Notes under the pieces: generated by a model | The model's database searches: none | Seen by the model: the letters and a program-made list of their open reading frames with translations, nothing else | Told to the model about the DNA's origin: nothing | Position numbers and translations under genes: made by a program | Shown: positions 12,231 through 23,324 of the stretch, in pieces | How positions within the stretch are numbered: the stretch's first letter is position 1 | How the letters are laid out: every line of letters starts with the position of its first letter | Source of the DNA: Ceratotherium simum simum | Taxonomy: Eukaryota; Chordata; Mammalia; Perissodactyla; Rhinocerotidae | Direction: 5' to 3' | NCBI RefSeq assembly: GCF_000283155.1 | Contig: NW_004454240.1 | Span: forward strand, 1,939,201 to 2,003,200 | DNA: 64,000 nucleotides

Positions 12231-12599
12231 AGTTACATGGTTTCCTTACTGTAAAACTTCCTAGAACTTTTAATGAACTACTGTGCATTATAACACTCAA
12301 AGAGGGTGTATATAGAATGCAGCATTTCCAAGACATATTTGACTAAAGAACTCTATTTTTATTGACCATCTGTTAACATTTTTCATGACACTAATGTTCT
12401 GAGGAAAAGCATTTAGGAAATGCTTAGGTAGCCCCATCCTACATTTCCAGTCCTATTTCCCATTAACTTCCCTACATAAATTGTCTGCTTAGGCCAAACA
12501 ACTATTAATCTCTCTGAGACGTGCTCAGTCTCAAGCACAATCCAAGTATTTATTTTGTTCTGCCCATATGGAACGCCTTTCTCTTTCTCTGTAAATCTA
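12231..12599. other. TEX11 intron, unassigned
   Basis: Nothing is recognised. There are no plausible splice-flanked open segments. Confidence 0.35.
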
Positions 12600-12895
12600 T
12601 ATTTTTATTTTTTGAGATATAATTCATATATCACAAAATTCATAATTCTAAAGTGTACAATTCAGTGGTTTTTAGTATATTCACAAAATTGTGCAACTAT
12701 CACCAGTATCTAATTCCAGAACATTTTCATCACCCCAAAAAGAAATCTCACACTCATCAGCAGTCAGTCCCCATTCCCCTCTGCCCCAGGCCCTGGCAAC
12801 CACCAATCTGCTTTCTGTCTCTACGGATTTGCCTATTCTGGACATTTCATATGACCTCTGTACATGTAGATCCTACTCATCTACCCTAAGACCAT
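12600..12895 (-). mobile_element. L1M 3' end, antisense
   Basis: It reads as the reverse complement of old L1 3' sequence ('GTGTACAATTCAGTGGTTTT', 'CCCCAAAAAGAAATCTCAC', 'CTACGGATTTGCCTATTCTG'). It is the antisense counterpart of the 3' UTR seen in sense at about 10,560-10,620. Confidence 0.75.
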
Positions 12896-13480
12896 GTTTA
12901 TTCAATCATCTGTTCATTCCTTCAGTTAAAATCACAACGCTGTCAGACACTGTGCCAGGCTGTAAATACACAAGGGTAGATGACATTCCATCTTCAAGGA
13001 ACTCCCAGTCTAGTGGAGGAGACAGACAATACAGTGTTAGAAGTGCTATTGTAGTGCTGTGAACAAAGTGCCATAGGAACAAAGCGGTGTGAATAATAAA
13101 TTGTGGAGATTCAGGGAAAGCCTCACTGAGGAAGTAGTATTTGACTGGATATTGATTCATTTGTTCACTCATTCATTAATTCATTCATTCAGCAAACATC
13201 TGTTGTGCTCCTATTATGTGCCAGGCACAGTGTTGGACTCTGAGGACACAAAGATGAACAAGAAAAATTCCCTGCACCTCAAGGAGCTCAACAGTCTGGA
13301 GGAGGACATAAATATATAAACAGTTTCAAACAATGTGATATAAGTTGTATAGAGGAATGTAAATCTTGCTATGGAAACAGAGTAACTAACTCTCCTTGTG
13401 AATTTGAAGAAAATGTAGAGGTTTACCAAGTGGACAAGGATGGGAGGTGGCATTTCAAGCAGAGAGACTAGACCTCCTCT
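12896..13480 (-). mobile_element. Two antisense L2 3' ends in tandem
   Basis: Two successive segments start with the antisense L2 terminus. The first runs from about 12,900 ('CACTGTGCCAGGCTG'). The second runs from about 13,160 ('CATTCATTCAGCAAACATC', 'TATGTGCCAGGCACAGTG'). Both continue into 'AAGGAACTCCCAGTCTAGTGG'-like sequence. Confidence 0.75.
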
Positions 13481-14090
13481 GACTGTGTCAGCCTAATGCT
13501 CGTTTCTTTTACTGAACTAGAGCGCTTAATGCTGGTGTCAGTCTGACTAGGCCTCAATCATATACCTTGTATAGTCCTCCTTATATGTGGATGCCTTGTC
13601 TCGCCAAAGGCACTATGTGTCCTTTAGGATAAGAGCTTTGTCTTGTCCCTCTTAGCACCCTCCTTCTCATAGTGTTTTATGCACAGTAATTTTCATAGAT
13701 CCAAATGAGTGAAAGAATTATAGCTGAGACAAGGTCATTGACATTCTCAGGAAACTGCTGTCCAAGTCTTCTATCGAATGTCCCCCTTCAAGGGCCTGAG
13801 ACCTGTCGTGTAGATGAAGGGCTTTAAAATGGAATGATCACATGAATGCTCCCTTTGTGGCCCATCTCCTATACACGAACTGAGAAAGTAGCTCCTTAGA
13901 CTAATCCTTTTCACTATTGTAAAATCTTGTGATCAGCCACGTTAAAGACCACTCAAGGTGAAGGGACCATCTTAGAAATGTGCCCTTTGTTCATAGCTAG
14001 GTAGATATTGTCAACACTAAAGATTAATATTTTAAAAAATTACCATCAGTTCTCTTTAAGTAAAACAGATTACTCTTCATAATCAGTTTT
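13481..14090. other. TEX11 intron, unassigned
   Basis: This is non-coding sequence with no recognised repeat. I looked for the preceding TEX11 exon here and found none I could defend. Confidence 0.35.
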
Positions 14091-14094
14091 TGCC

Positions 14095-14340
14095 TTAAAA
14101 GCAAAAACTGAGGTTTCCCAGAGAAGGAATTCTGCTTCAAGACTGTAACATAGAAATCCTGCCTGTGTTTTCAGCCTGCTGGCCTGCCCTACAGATTTCA
14201 GACTCGATTGCAACATCAACGCTTACCTGAATTTACAGCCCGCTGGCCCACCTACAGATTTCAAACTTGCCAGCCCCCACGATTGTGTGAGCCAGTTCCT
14301 TAAAATAAATCTCTCTATATATATGCAAAAAATAAAGATT
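14095..14340 (+). mobile_element. LTR-like repeat fragment with internal duplication
   Basis: Two imperfect copies of a phrase built on 'CAGCCTGCTGGCCTGCCCTA' and 'CAGATTTCAGACT' are followed by 'CCTTAAAATAAATCTCTC', a typical polyadenylation-region ending. I recall this as a common mammalian LTR-type repeat but cannot name the family with certainty. Confidence 0.5.
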
Positions 14341-14345
14341 AATAC

Positions 14346-14598
14346 AGGGGCCAGCCTGGTGGCATAGTGGTTAAGTTCACACACTCCGCTTCAGTGGCCT
14401 GGGGTTCATGGGTTCACATCCCGGGTGCAGACCTACAGACTGCTTGTCAAGCCATGCTGTGGCAGCGTCCCACATATAAAATAGAGGAAGATTGGCACAG
14501 ATGTTAGCTCAGCGAGAATCTTCCTCAAGCAAAAAGAGGAAGGTTGGCAATGGATGTTAGCTCAGGGCCAATCTTCCTCACTAAAAAAAAAAAAAAAA
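14346..14598 (+). mobile_element. ERE variant, sense
   Basis: It begins 'GGGGCCAGCCTGGTGGCATA' and has a diverged B box ('GGGTTCACATCCC'). It continues with 'AAGCCATGCTGTGGCAGCG' and two 'TGTTAGCTCAG...AATCTTCCTC' tail blocks, then poly(A). I could not see a clear target-site duplication. Confidence 0.9.
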
Positions 14599-14616
14599 TT
14601 TTTTTTTTTTTTTTTT
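14583..14616. repeat. A16/T18 homopolymer junction
   Basis: Sixteen A (14,583-14,598) run directly into eighteen T (14,599-14,616), a perfect self-complementary structure. The A run is the ERE tail. The T run may be the tail of an unrecognised antisense insertion, or it may be expansion. Confidence 0.9.
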
Positions 14617-15065
14617 CAGTTTCTATTCCAAACACAGACTGATTTGGGTCAAGGAAATTAAGAAATTCAATAAAACTGCTTCTTGATAACCTCTGAAAAT
14701 TAGAGGTAGGTTTTGGGGAGATAACTGACTGAGGACAGCACCAAGGGAAGCCCCAAACAGGATACAGGTTTTTCTCCTGCTTCAGAGAGACCAGTACTCA
14801 GTCCAAGAGGACCTCATTGCTTTTTCAGTTTATATGTCACTTCATGAGGTCTTGCTGTGGAGCACTGTACAGCTAACAAACGTTCCAGGTGCTCTCTTCC
14901 TACTCTCCGAGAACACGGGATTGCCGTGGAGGCTGTTGCTCCTTCCTTGGTGTTAGCCGAGCACCCATTGTTTGTAAAATAATAATGGGATGCAGCAACT
15001 GATACCGTCAGTGCTACAATGATTGTGACAATCATAACTGTAAACCCACTGTTCTTGGATTTCAG

Positions 15066-15230
15066 GAAGGCTATCCAGAAATGGAGATTCTCTGGCTGAT
15101 GATCAAGTCCTGGAATACTGGAATATTTCTGTATGGCAGAAGCAAGTATGTGTCTGCTGAAAAATGGTGTGGCCTGGCATTGCGTTTCCTTGACCACCTT
15201 GGTTCCCTCAAGAGAAGCTATGAAACTCAG
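15066..15230 (+). CDS. TEX11: TEX11 penultimate coding exon
   Basis: This 165-bp exon lies between 'GTTCTTGGATTTCAG' and 'GTGAGGAGG'. It starts in phase 0 and encodes 55 residues beginning [12 protein letters not shown] and containing [17 protein letters not shown], which I recognise as the C-terminal part of TEX11. TEX11 is an X-linked, germ-cell-specific protein related to ZIP4/SPO22. It has TPR-like helical repeats and is needed for synapsis and crossover formation in meiosis. The exon ends in a complete codon (SYETQ) and joins in frame to 15,916. Upstream TEX11 exons are not visible in 1-15,065, consistent with the gene's very long introns. The identification rests on recall of the family, not a search. 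Confidence 0.9.
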
Positions 15231-15915
15231 GTGAGGAGGGAGATGGCATGGATGGATGGATGGATGGCATGAGTCAGGGGGCAGAGAGGTTCTATTTGGG
15301 CTCTCAGTAAGGACTCAACCGTACCTTACTTGGCTAGGAAAGGATCTTGATCATCGTTCCTCTCAGTAGTTCCCTAGAACTGCAAGAGTTAGGGGACTGT
15401 AAATAGTAATTTCTTAGAGTAAAAACCAGGAAGGATGGTGAACAGAGGGGAACTTAGGGCTAGCAAATGGAGTCTAATTAAGAGGAATGCCAAGAGTGAG
15501 CTCTGGAAAGATGCATCACTGTCAATGCTGGTGCATGTAGGGAAGGACTGGCCTCTGAGCAAACAATGACTGTTTAAAAAGGTATTTTCTCTGGGAACTA
15601 TTCTGAATTGCAGGCTTCTGGGCCATTTGCTAACCAGGAGAGGCTTGGTGGAGAAAAACACTTATTACCAAATAAGAGCAAAGGATCTTATATGTTTTAA
15701 GTACTTTCTCCCTTATAATAGCTGCCAGTCCCTAGTAAATGGACCTCGTGCAATGGGATCCCTCTTCCCCAAGAGAGTACTGTATTTTCTCCCCAAAGCA
15801 GCTCCTCAAATCTCAGAAGGTAAGGGTTAGACTCACGTGCCATCACTGAGGGTCTGGGAAGCTTCCCCACATTTCTTTTCCTCTCAAGAAATCTATTTGC
15901 TTTTCTCTTTCCCAG
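15231..15915 (+). other. TEX11: TEX11 last intron
   Basis: This GT-AG intron of 685 bp starts GTGAGGAG and ends 'CTCTTTCCCAG'. A short (ATGG)n tract occurs at about 15,245-15,268, just after the donor. I see no repeat element or extra exon in it. Confidence 0.85.
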
Positions 15916-15987
15916 ATGAATGTTCTGTATAGTGAGCTTATGGAAGCATTAGATAAAAACAAGGGCTCACTTTTTAATGAAGAGTGA
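15916..15987 (+). CDS. TEX11: TEX11 terminal coding exon
   Basis: The last exon follows 'CTCTTTCCCAG' and encodes 23 residues, MNVLYSELMEALDKNKGSLF then NEE, ending at TGA 15,985-15,987. It continues the preceding exon as ...SYETQ-MNVLYSELMEALDKN, which matches the order expected for the TEX11 C-terminus. The first ATG is internal to the protein, not a start codon. The tail is short and acidic. From memory the human tail is somewhat longer, so the extreme C-terminus may be lineage-specific. Confidence 0.88.
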   Translation: MNVLYSELMEALDKNKGSLFNEE

Positions 15988-16170
15988 GAACTGCTGGAAC
16001 GAGGCATATGAGCAGGCAAGCTGACAGCAACTTGAAGAAGATGTATGGTCCTGAGATGTTGAATATTTAAATTCTTGCAAAACTTGAGCTTTTGGTTCTG
16101 TTTTCTCAGGCCCTATTTTAAGGTTGTTGAATGAAATTTTCTAAAATAAAAGCATTTTGACTTTTACTGC
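15988..16170 (+). other. TEX11: TEX11 3' UTR
   Basis: This is a short 3' UTR of about 180 bp, running from the TGA to about 20 bp after the AATAAA at 16,145-16,150. The region downstream of the signal is T-rich ('GACTTTTACTGCTGTG'), as expected for a cleavage site. Confidence 0.7.
16145..16150 (+). terminator. TEX11: TEX11 polyadenylation signal AATAAA
   Basis: A canonical AATAAA hexamer lies 158 bp after the TEX11 stop. Cleavage is expected 10-30 bp downstream. Confidence 0.8.
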
Positions 16171-16419
16171 TGTGACCAGCTCATTTCTGAGGGACAAATG
16201 AATTTTCCAAAGTGCTAAGGATTATATATATTGAAATAGCCCATGTGAGAACATGATTCATGCCCCATGTGAACAAAAGGGAATGTTCACCCCAGTCCAA
16301 CACAGGGTGCCTTTTATTCCAGAAATGCTTGAATTCTCAATACGTGAAGATAACAGAGAGCCATAGATTCTTCATCAGAAAGACCTTAGTGGTCTTTGGG
16401 CATTGATCAGAGCCATGAA

Positions 16420-16840
16420 ATCAATGACATCCTTGAGAATTGGTTGTCCAGTCTCTATCAGAACATATCCGATGACAGGGAACTCCTGAGATAGCTCAAT
16501 CCACCTTTTTTGCTAATTGGTAAAAAGCCTTTCCTCAGACTGAACCGAAATTTGTCTCCCTAGAACAAGTCTGCTTTCTCTGTCCCAGATGCCCTTTGGA
16601 GAACTGAAGAGAGAAGGCAGGTCCCTCCCTATCCTGCTGGCTTTTTCTTCTTTCAGCTAAACATCCTCAGACCCCTCACCTGTTCCTCGTGTGATGTAGT
16701 CACCTCACCTTCCAAGAGCCAATCCCACGTTGCGGTGAGATCTGACCCACACCGAGTTCAGCAGCCTTATTCTGGCTAGACTTGCATTAGTGTACTGTAA
16801 GATCACATTGGGTTTTTTTCTCCAGTTGATTTATATTAAC
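16420..16840 (+). mobile_element. CR1/L3 LINE 3' region
   Basis: It follows the L3 (CR1-class) consensus with 'GATGACAGGGAACTCCTGAG', 'TTCCTCAGACTGAACCGAAA' and 'CAGCTAAACATCCTCAGACC'. It is decayed and non-coding, and lies just downstream of TEX11. Confidence 0.65.
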
Positions 16841-18137
16841 TTTTTTTAACTTCTGATTTTGAATTAGTTTCACACTTACAGAAAAGTTGCAAATAAACAC
16901 AAAGAATTGCGATAACCCTTAATCCGCTTCCCTATTTGTCAACATTTTACCACGTTGCCTTATCATTCTCTTTCTGTGTGTGTTTCTTTCTGAACCATTT
17001 GAGATTAATTTGCAGACATCTTGCTCCATTACCCCTTAGTTACCTCAGTGTGTAGTTCCTAAAAACAAAGATACTCTTTTACATGACCACAGTACAATCA
17101 TCAAAATTAGGAAATTATCAGTGATACAATTCTACCATCTAATCCACAGACCCCAGTCAAATTTCACTGATTGTTCTAATCAAGTCCTCCATAAGTTCAG
17201 GATCATAAAAGTTGCATTTAGTTGTCATGTCTCTTTCCTCTCCTGCAAACTGAAACAGTTCCTCAGTCTTTCCTTATCTTTCACGACCCTGACATTTTTG
17301 AAGAGTAGAGGCTAATTACTTTGTAGCATGAACCTCAACTTGGGTGTGTCTGATGTTTCCTGATGATTAGATTCAGTTTATGCATTTTTGGTAAGCATAC
17401 CAAAAAAGTGATGTGTTCTTCTTGGTGTATCATACCAACAGACACACAATGTCGATTTGTCCCATCACTGGTTAAAGTTAAAACAGTGTCTACCAGGTAC
17501 TTGGTAATTAAAAAGGAATTATGAAGTACTTTGTGGAAGATGATACTTTGAGACCAAATATTCTGTTCCTCATTAACCTTTCACTCACTAGTTTTGGCAT
17601 TCATTGATCATGCCTACCTGAATCCGTTTTGACTATGATGGTTGCTAAATGTTAATTTTTTAATTTCCATCATTCCCTCTTCATTTATTAGTTGGCGTTT
17701 GTTAGGTAGAGCATTTTCTTCTCCCTCACTTATTTATTCATGTTTTTAAAATGTTTTAGTACAGACTAATGCATTTCTATTTTATTCAGTGAGTTATAAT
17801 CCACTATTATCATTATTTTGCCGATCAAAGCTGGCTCCTCTGTCCTTTTGACATGTCCTCATCATTCTTTGAACACTTCCTTACTTTATGACACAGTAGG
17901 ATGTTCCAGGCTCATCTTGTACTTTCCCTGTCCCAACACTGGAATCAGTAATTTCTCCAAGGATCTCTGGTTCCTTTTAGTGGAGAATGGTAGTTAGTAC
18001 CCAAGATCTGGGTGCTAGGTGTACTCATTGTTACTGGGGTGCCATTGTTTCTAGGTCCTCTCAGTGGACAGAGCTAGGAAATAAGTGTGTGTGTGTATAC
18101 ATATACACATATACATGCATATCAATTTATATATGTG

Positions 18138-18172
<35 letters not shown>

Positions 18173-18320
18173 TATATAAAACTGAATTCATACTGCTACC
18201 TCCATTTTCAATCCAACACCAGAGGGCTTATTCTAGCCTTCCTTCCTTTCCATATTTGCAACTCTCTCTTCCAACGTTGAGAAACTTTGTTCCTATTAAC
18301 CTCAAATATTCACTTATTTG
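16841..18320 (-). mobile_element. L1M 3' UTR, antisense
   Basis: It reads as the reverse complement of an old L1 3' UTR ('CACACTTACAGAAAAGTTGC', 'CCATTTGAGATTAATTTGC', 'GTTCAGGATCATAAAAGTTG', 'TTTATTAGTTGGCGTTTG'). A CA/TG microsatellite at 18,084-18,180 interrupts it. Confidence 0.75.
18084..18180. repeat. TG/CA microsatellite
   Basis: A short GTGTGTGTGT run is followed by AT/CA alternation and an uninterrupted stretch of about 30 bases of CA repeats at 18,141-18,170. It is likely polymorphic. Confidence 0.9.
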
Positions 18321-18574
18321 CTCAATCTCCCTGTTTGAGAACAATCTCCCAGGCATGCAGCTGTCTCCTCGGTCCTAAGCTCACCATCCTGACCATGAGG
18401 GCTGCCCCTTTTGCCAGAGCCCTGGCAAACACTGGCCAAGTCATGAGCTGAGCAAGCAAGCAAGCTGAGTCCCTAGCTGAGCTCCCGCCAAGGGAAAGAG
18501 CAAGAGACCATATTTGCATTTAAGCAGGCATTTCATATTGTTGACTCACTGGGCTTACTGTTTACTCTCCCCTG

Positions 18575-18865
18575 CCTTCACCTTAGTTTATTCCTACTTA
18601 GCTTTGAGAAGTCAGCTCAAGTGTCAGTTCCTCAGAGAAACCTTCCCTGACCAGGTCAAGTTCTCTTGTTATATGTTCTCCTAGCACTCTGTTTTATTCT
18701 TCACAGTCTGTAAATATATATTTGTGGACTGATTTAATATCTGTCTCCCTCAATAGTCTTTAAGTTCCATACAGGCAGACAGTATGTTTTCCTCACCACT
18801 GTATATCCCCAGCGTCTAGCACAGTGCCTGGCACTTTCAATAAAGAGTTGTTGAAAGAATGAAAT
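18575..18865 (+). mobile_element. L2 LINE 3' end, sense
   Basis: It carries the typical L2 3' terminus: 'TCAGAGAAACCTTCCCTGAC', 'TATATCCCCAGCGTCTAGC', 'ACAGTGCCTGGCAC', and the end 'GTTGTTGAAAGAATGAA'. Confidence 0.9.
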
Positions 18866-18879
18866 GAAAACTTCTTTTT

Positions 18880-19930
18880 TTCACACATACTGCCATTAAT
18901 TAATGTCTCAGTGTGTACTTCTAGTTTGTTTAATCTAAGTGCATTTATCATCACTGTTAAATTGCTCTTACCAGTTGTTCTTTTTGGATAGAGTCTATCT
19001 TTATTATGTTGTTATCCCTCTCAGACCCATGTCATCTGTATATTTGGTCAGCATGCCATCTAATGTCTTTATCCAAATAAATGATAAAACACACTGAATA
19101 GGAGTGGGCTGAGACAAAGCTTGGGAACCTGCCTTGCAGTCCTATCTCCAAGTTCATTCATTCATGCCACAAATTCTTCCTGAACACTTTCTACTCTGCA
19201 CTGGGCACTGTTAGAGGTACTGGGGATAAAGTCATGAGCAAAGTAGAGGACAAGTCTCTCCTTCAAGCTTACACTTGAGTAGGGGGCAATAGATAATAAA
19301 CTAGTATATAAATAAATTAAACATTGATCCATTAATTAGTAGACTTTGGGATGATCATTCACCCATTCAGTAATTGAACTATCTACATTTTTCCAACTTT
19401 TTTCACAAGGATATCATGAGTGACTTTGTCAGTGCCTTGCTGGAATCCAGATACACTATGTCTACAATGTTCCCCTGCTTTACCCATTCACATTTACTAA
19501 GCTCATTTCAGAAAAGAAAATGAGCTTAGTCTGTCTTGAGCTATCCTTAGGTCAAGCCTTTTATAAACCCTTTGTGATCACTAGTCCCTTCTAGGTCTCA
19601 TGCAAACCATCCATTCCCATAATATAGTCTAGAAACTTGCCTGTGATTAAGATGAAATCTACCTGTCTAAAGCTTGTGATACCTATCATCTTCCCTTTAA
19701 AAAGGAGCATATGTCCTTCTGTATGCTTCCAGCATCTTTCTTATGCCCCATGGTTCCACAAAGGTTACAAACACCAGTGCAGTGATCTCATTTACAGGTT
19801 CCCTCATCATCCTGAAATATAACTTGTCTGGGCCAAGAGACTCAAAATCATCTAAAGCACCTTGATACTTTCTTACAGTTTGCCTCCTTGCTGTGATCCT
19901 CAGTTCCCTCTGACCAATGTCTGCTAGAAT
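18880..19930 (+). mobile_element. CR1/L3 LINE relic interrupted by L2
   Basis: L3-type phrases occur on both sides of an antisense L2 end: 'CATGCCATCTAATGTCTTTA', 'GGAATCCAGATACACTATGT' and 'GAAAATGAGCTTAGTCTGTC'. The insertion occupies about 19,145-19,335. No open frame remains. Confidence 0.6.
19145..19335 (-). mobile_element. L2 3' end, antisense
   Basis: It starts 'TTCATTCATTCATGCC' and continues 'GCACTGGGCACTG' and 'GTACTGGGGATAAAG', the antisense L2 terminus. Confidence 0.7.
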
Positions 19931-20405
19931 CTTTCCAGTCTAATGGAGAGTTTGTAGGGCAGAGAAGACCAAAGCAAACTAGGAATGGAAGAGGTCCTCT
20001 TTATCTTTGTGTTCTAGCAACGTTACACCATTTCCTTTTTCATTTTATACACTGTGGTACTATTGGAATTCTTTTTACATGTGCTTATATTATGTTTATA
20101 ATTCTAAAAGCTAATTTTAATTAAAACAAAACATACTATCTGCCCCAACTTGCAGACTTTAAGGCCTTCATTTGCTTCTTGACGCAAACAAAACTGAAAA
20201 CAGCCTCTTTTTCTTACTCCTAGAATTAGCTCATTTTGGGTCAGGCTTCCCTGATATGGTTCCATGTTACTATTTTAAATCCATCCTTGGTCAGGTGCCC
20301 TTCTTTCCACCTTTTTAACGTCTCGTCGTCAAAGAACTCTCTGTGCATTTACATCATTTTCTTTAGATACCTTTCCTTTTACCTCTTCATTAAAATGCTT
20401 CACAA
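19931..20405. other. Intergenic, unassigned
   Basis: This is non-coding sequence between TEX11 and DLG3. Nothing is recognised. Confidence 0.35.
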
Positions 20406-20407
20406 TT

Positions 20408-20700
20408 GGGGCCGGCCCCGTGGCTTAGCGGTTAAGTGCGTGTGCTCCGCTACTGGCGGCCTGGGTTCGGATCCCGGGCGCGCACCGATGCACCGCTTCT
20501 CCGGCCATGCTGAGGCCGTGTCCCACATACAGCAACTAGAAGGATGTGCAACTACGACATACAACTATCTACTGGGGCTTTGGGGAAAAAAAAGGAGGAG
20601 GATTGGCAATAGATGTTAGCTCAGAGCCGGTCTTCCTCAGCAAAAAGAGGAGGATTAGCATGGATGTTAGCTCAGGGTTGATCTTCCTCACAAAAAAAAA
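20408..20700 (+). mobile_element. ERE, sense, full length
   Basis: It begins 'GGGGCCGGCCCCGTGGCTTA' with A-box-like TGGCTTAGCGG and B-box-like GGTTCGGATCC. It continues through 'CAGCAACTAGAAGGATGTGC', 'CTACTGGGGCTTTGGGG', two 'TGTTAGCTCAG' blocks and a poly(A) tail. Confidence 0.95.
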
Positions 20701-21050
20701 GATGTATAGGATTTGGACATAAGGAATGAGGGGAAGGGAAGTCCAGGCAGAAAAATAACAGCATGGTAAAGGCACGTAGTCTTTCTGTACGAGGAATAGG
20801 GAATAGTTCCGTTTATTTGCAGCATAGAGTGCTTGAAGGGGAGCAGTGAGGAAAAGCTTAAAAAGGTAGGCTGGAACCAGATTATGGAGGATCTCGACTA
20901 TCTGGCCAAGGAGTTTGGACTTCATTCTGTAAGCCACTGAAGGAATTAGAGCTGGGGAGGGGAAGGGTCAGAGACAGACTCCAGGAGTATTAACCTGGGC
21001 AAAAGTGGGTAAATTGGATTGGAGAAGGGAGAGTCTAGAGGAAGGAAGAC
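20701..21050 (-). mobile_element. L2 internal 3' region, antisense
   Basis: It matches the antisense L2 phrase set: 'GGCAGAAAAATAACAGCATGG', 'ATTATGGAGGATCTCGACTA' and 'AAGGAGTTTGGACTTCATTC'. Confidence 0.7.
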
Positions 21051-21069
21051 TAATTTGGAGCCCATTATA

Positions 21070-21275
21070 ATTTTCCCATTTCACCCTTTTATAAAGCCCC
21101 ATATTTTCATTAACAGCATTTATCGGTTTGTAAATATATATTTATTTGTATGATTGTTTATGTCTATCTCCTCGATAGTAAACTCTGTAAGGCAGAGACC
21201 TATCTGTTTTGCTCACTATTGTATCCCCAGGGCCTGACACATAGGATTATGTGTTTGTTGAATGAATGAAAATAA
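21070..21275 (+). mobile_element. L2 LINE 3' end, sense
   Basis: It carries 'TATCTCCTCGATAGTAAACT', 'TTGTATCCCCAGGGCCTGAC' and the end 'TTGTTGAATGAATGAA'. It lies back to back with the antisense L2 segment before it. Confidence 0.8.
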
Positions 21276-21559
21276 TGAAGAATTTAATTGGGATAATAGC
21301 GGTAAAAACAGTGATGGTGAATGTAAGGACTGTTGTAGAGACATAATCAGAGATGACGCAAAGGTTTCAAGTCCAGGTGGGGAGAATGTTTTAACAGTGT
21401 CAAATATGGCGGAGAGGCTGATGAGTATGAGGTCTGTGAAGGTATCAAGTCTGGTGACTTGGAAGCCATACTGACTTTTGAGAGCACAGTTTCAATGGAG
21501 TGGTGAGGGCAAAAGCCAGGCTGCAAAGAAATGCCAAGATGGGAAGCGGTAAGAAGTAG

Positions 21560-21815
21560 ACGAGGCGGCAGAGCCCAGTGGCATACACTCTGGAACCAAA
21601 CTGCCTGGGTTCAAATCCTTGCTCTTCCATTTAGTAGCTGTACAACCTTCGGTAAGTTACTTCACCTCTCCATGCCTCAGTTTCGTCGTCTAGAAAACGT
21701 CCAAAACCATAGTCACAGAGTTGTCATCAAGAGTCAATGAGCAAATAAACACAAAGCTCTTGGAGTGATGCCTGACACACAGGAAGTGCTGTCGAACGGT
21801 TGCTATTATTATCTG
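21560..21815 (+). mobile_element. MIR SINE
   Basis: It carries the phrases 'CCTGGGTTCAAATCCTTGCT', 'TAGTAGCTGTACAACCTTCG', 'CCATGCCTCAGTTTCGTC' and 'AAAGCTCTTGGAGTGATG' in MIR order. Confidence 0.85.
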
Positions 21816-22676
21816 GCACTCGCTCTCCAGCAGGGTTCTATGTTCTGCAGCACCCACTAACTCTTGACACCTCCTTGTCATTCTCTCCTTCTCCAGGAGA
21901 TCTCTACTTACCCCTCCTGGAATGGCTGCCTACCTAGTATGGGGCAACTCCAGTGATTCGGGGTTTTTTACCTTCTCTTGTTGTCTGTTTTGCATTCTTC
22001 TACTCATGATAGTCTTGACTCTGGTTTTTATTCCCCTTTACCTTCTCTAGTGTTTCTTTTTGTTTCTTTTCTAGAATGACCCAATTCCCCCTTAGTGGGG
22101 TGAACTCTAGTAGAGCCTGGAGGGTGCCTGTGTTGTCTCCATTCCTCTACTTAACAGCAGGGAGTTTCCCCCCTTGACTATTTTTAGGATCTTTTTACCT
22201 TTATCTCCTGATTTCTTTTTTCATTTTTTGCATTCTCCTCTCATTCTGCCTAGGAGTACCTCAACCACTTTGATAAGCTAGAATAGAGAGGTAGTTCACG
22301 GACCTATTTACTTCCTCACGATAAGTTAAAAGTTGAAAAGCTTGCGTTTAATTGAACAAACACAAAGCCAGCAATTGCTGGGCCTCAAAGACAGACCTGG
22401 TGCATCACTCCCTGCCGGGCACTGGGACAGTCTCCAGACTTCCTGGGTGACTCTCACACCGGACTGCTCTTCCGAGTGGCCACCGCCCCCACCCCCTCCC
22501 CCCCTACTATCACTCTCATCTCAAATAGCTCTTGTCCGGAACTACCACCAGGAACCCCTATTTCCCCCCGAGGGGCACCTGAACTCTCCTTACGAAGGCA
22601 TCTAGTGGTATGTTTGGCACGTCCATGCCCATATTTCCCCAGCGCCATTTCTTTGTCCAACTGTAAGAAACCAGAA
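21816..22676. other. Intergenic, unassigned
   Basis: This is mixed sequence with a C-rich tract at about 22,484-22,503 ('CCGCCCCCACCCCCTCCCCCC' in two overlapping parts). I cannot assign it to a repeat family or gene. Confidence 0.35.
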
Positions 22677-22691
22677 TCGGCACCCTCTTCT

Positions 22692-22926
22692 TTTTTTTTT
22701 CTGTGAGAAAGATTAGCCCTGAGCCAACATCCATGCCAATCCTCCTCTTTTTGCTGAGGAAGACTGGCCCTGGGCTAACATCCGTGCCCATCTTTCTCCA
22801 CTTTTATGCAGGACGCCACCACAGCATGGCCTGACAAGCGGTACGTCGGTGCGCGCCCGGGATCCGAACCCGGGCCGCCAGCAGCAGAGCGCGAGCACTT
22901 AACCACTAAGCCACTGGGCCGGCCCC
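22692..22926 (-). mobile_element. ERE variant, antisense, 15-bp duplication
   Basis: It has two antisense tail blocks ('GAGGAAGACTGGCCCTGGGC' and a sister copy), the B-box 'GGATCCGAACCC', and the head 'CACTGGGCCGGCCCC'. An exact 15-bp duplication, TCGGCACCCTCTTCT, flanks it at 22,677-22,691 and 22,927-22,941. Confidence 0.95.
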
Positions 22927-23083
22927 TCGGCACCCTCTTCTATCACAACATTTTCTATTTTTTTAAGCTGTCCTGGAACCCTACCCCTCTGCCCAACTGG
23001 GAAAAGGAAATTTGCCCTGTCCTAGTCCACACATCTCCTATGGATCCTTTGCTCTCCCACAGTCTTGTCTGTGTGTAATGTTT

Positions 23084-23295
23084 TGGGTTTTTTTTAATTT
23101 TATTTATTTATTTTTTCCCCCAAAGCCCCAGTAGATAGTTGTATGTCATAGCTGCGCATCCTTCTAGTTGCTGTACGTGGGACGCGGCCTCAGCATGGCC
23201 AGAGAAGCGCTGCGTCAGTGTGTGCCCCGGGTTCCGAACGCGGGCTGCCAGTAGCGGAGCGCGCGCACTTAACCACTAAGCCACGGGGCCAGCCT
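23084..23295 (-). mobile_element. ERE, antisense (outer left of a nested pair)
   Basis: It has the tail block 'CCCCCAAAGCCCCAGTAGA', a diverged B box ('GGGTTCCGAACGCGGG') and the head 'CACGGGGCCAGCC'. It shares a surrounding duplication, TGTAATGTTT (23,074-23,083 and 23,556-23,565), with the next ERE, so one of the two probably inserted into the tail of the other. Confidence 0.9.
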
Positions 23296-23324
23296 TTTTT
23301 TCTTTTTTTTTTAAAGGATAGCTA

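Noticed and set aside
14814..15197. 127-codon minus-strand frame with a hydrophobic segment ([27 protein letters not shown], partial) overlapping the TEX11 penultimate exon
   Set aside because: Its first half is the antisense of a real TEX11 exon and the rest runs through that exon's splice acceptor into intron. No promoter, splice structure or recognisable family supports it.
18084..18378. Overlapping frames rich in THTHTH/ICVYIYTY
   Set aside because: They are translations of the CA/TG microsatellite and flanking L1 sequence.
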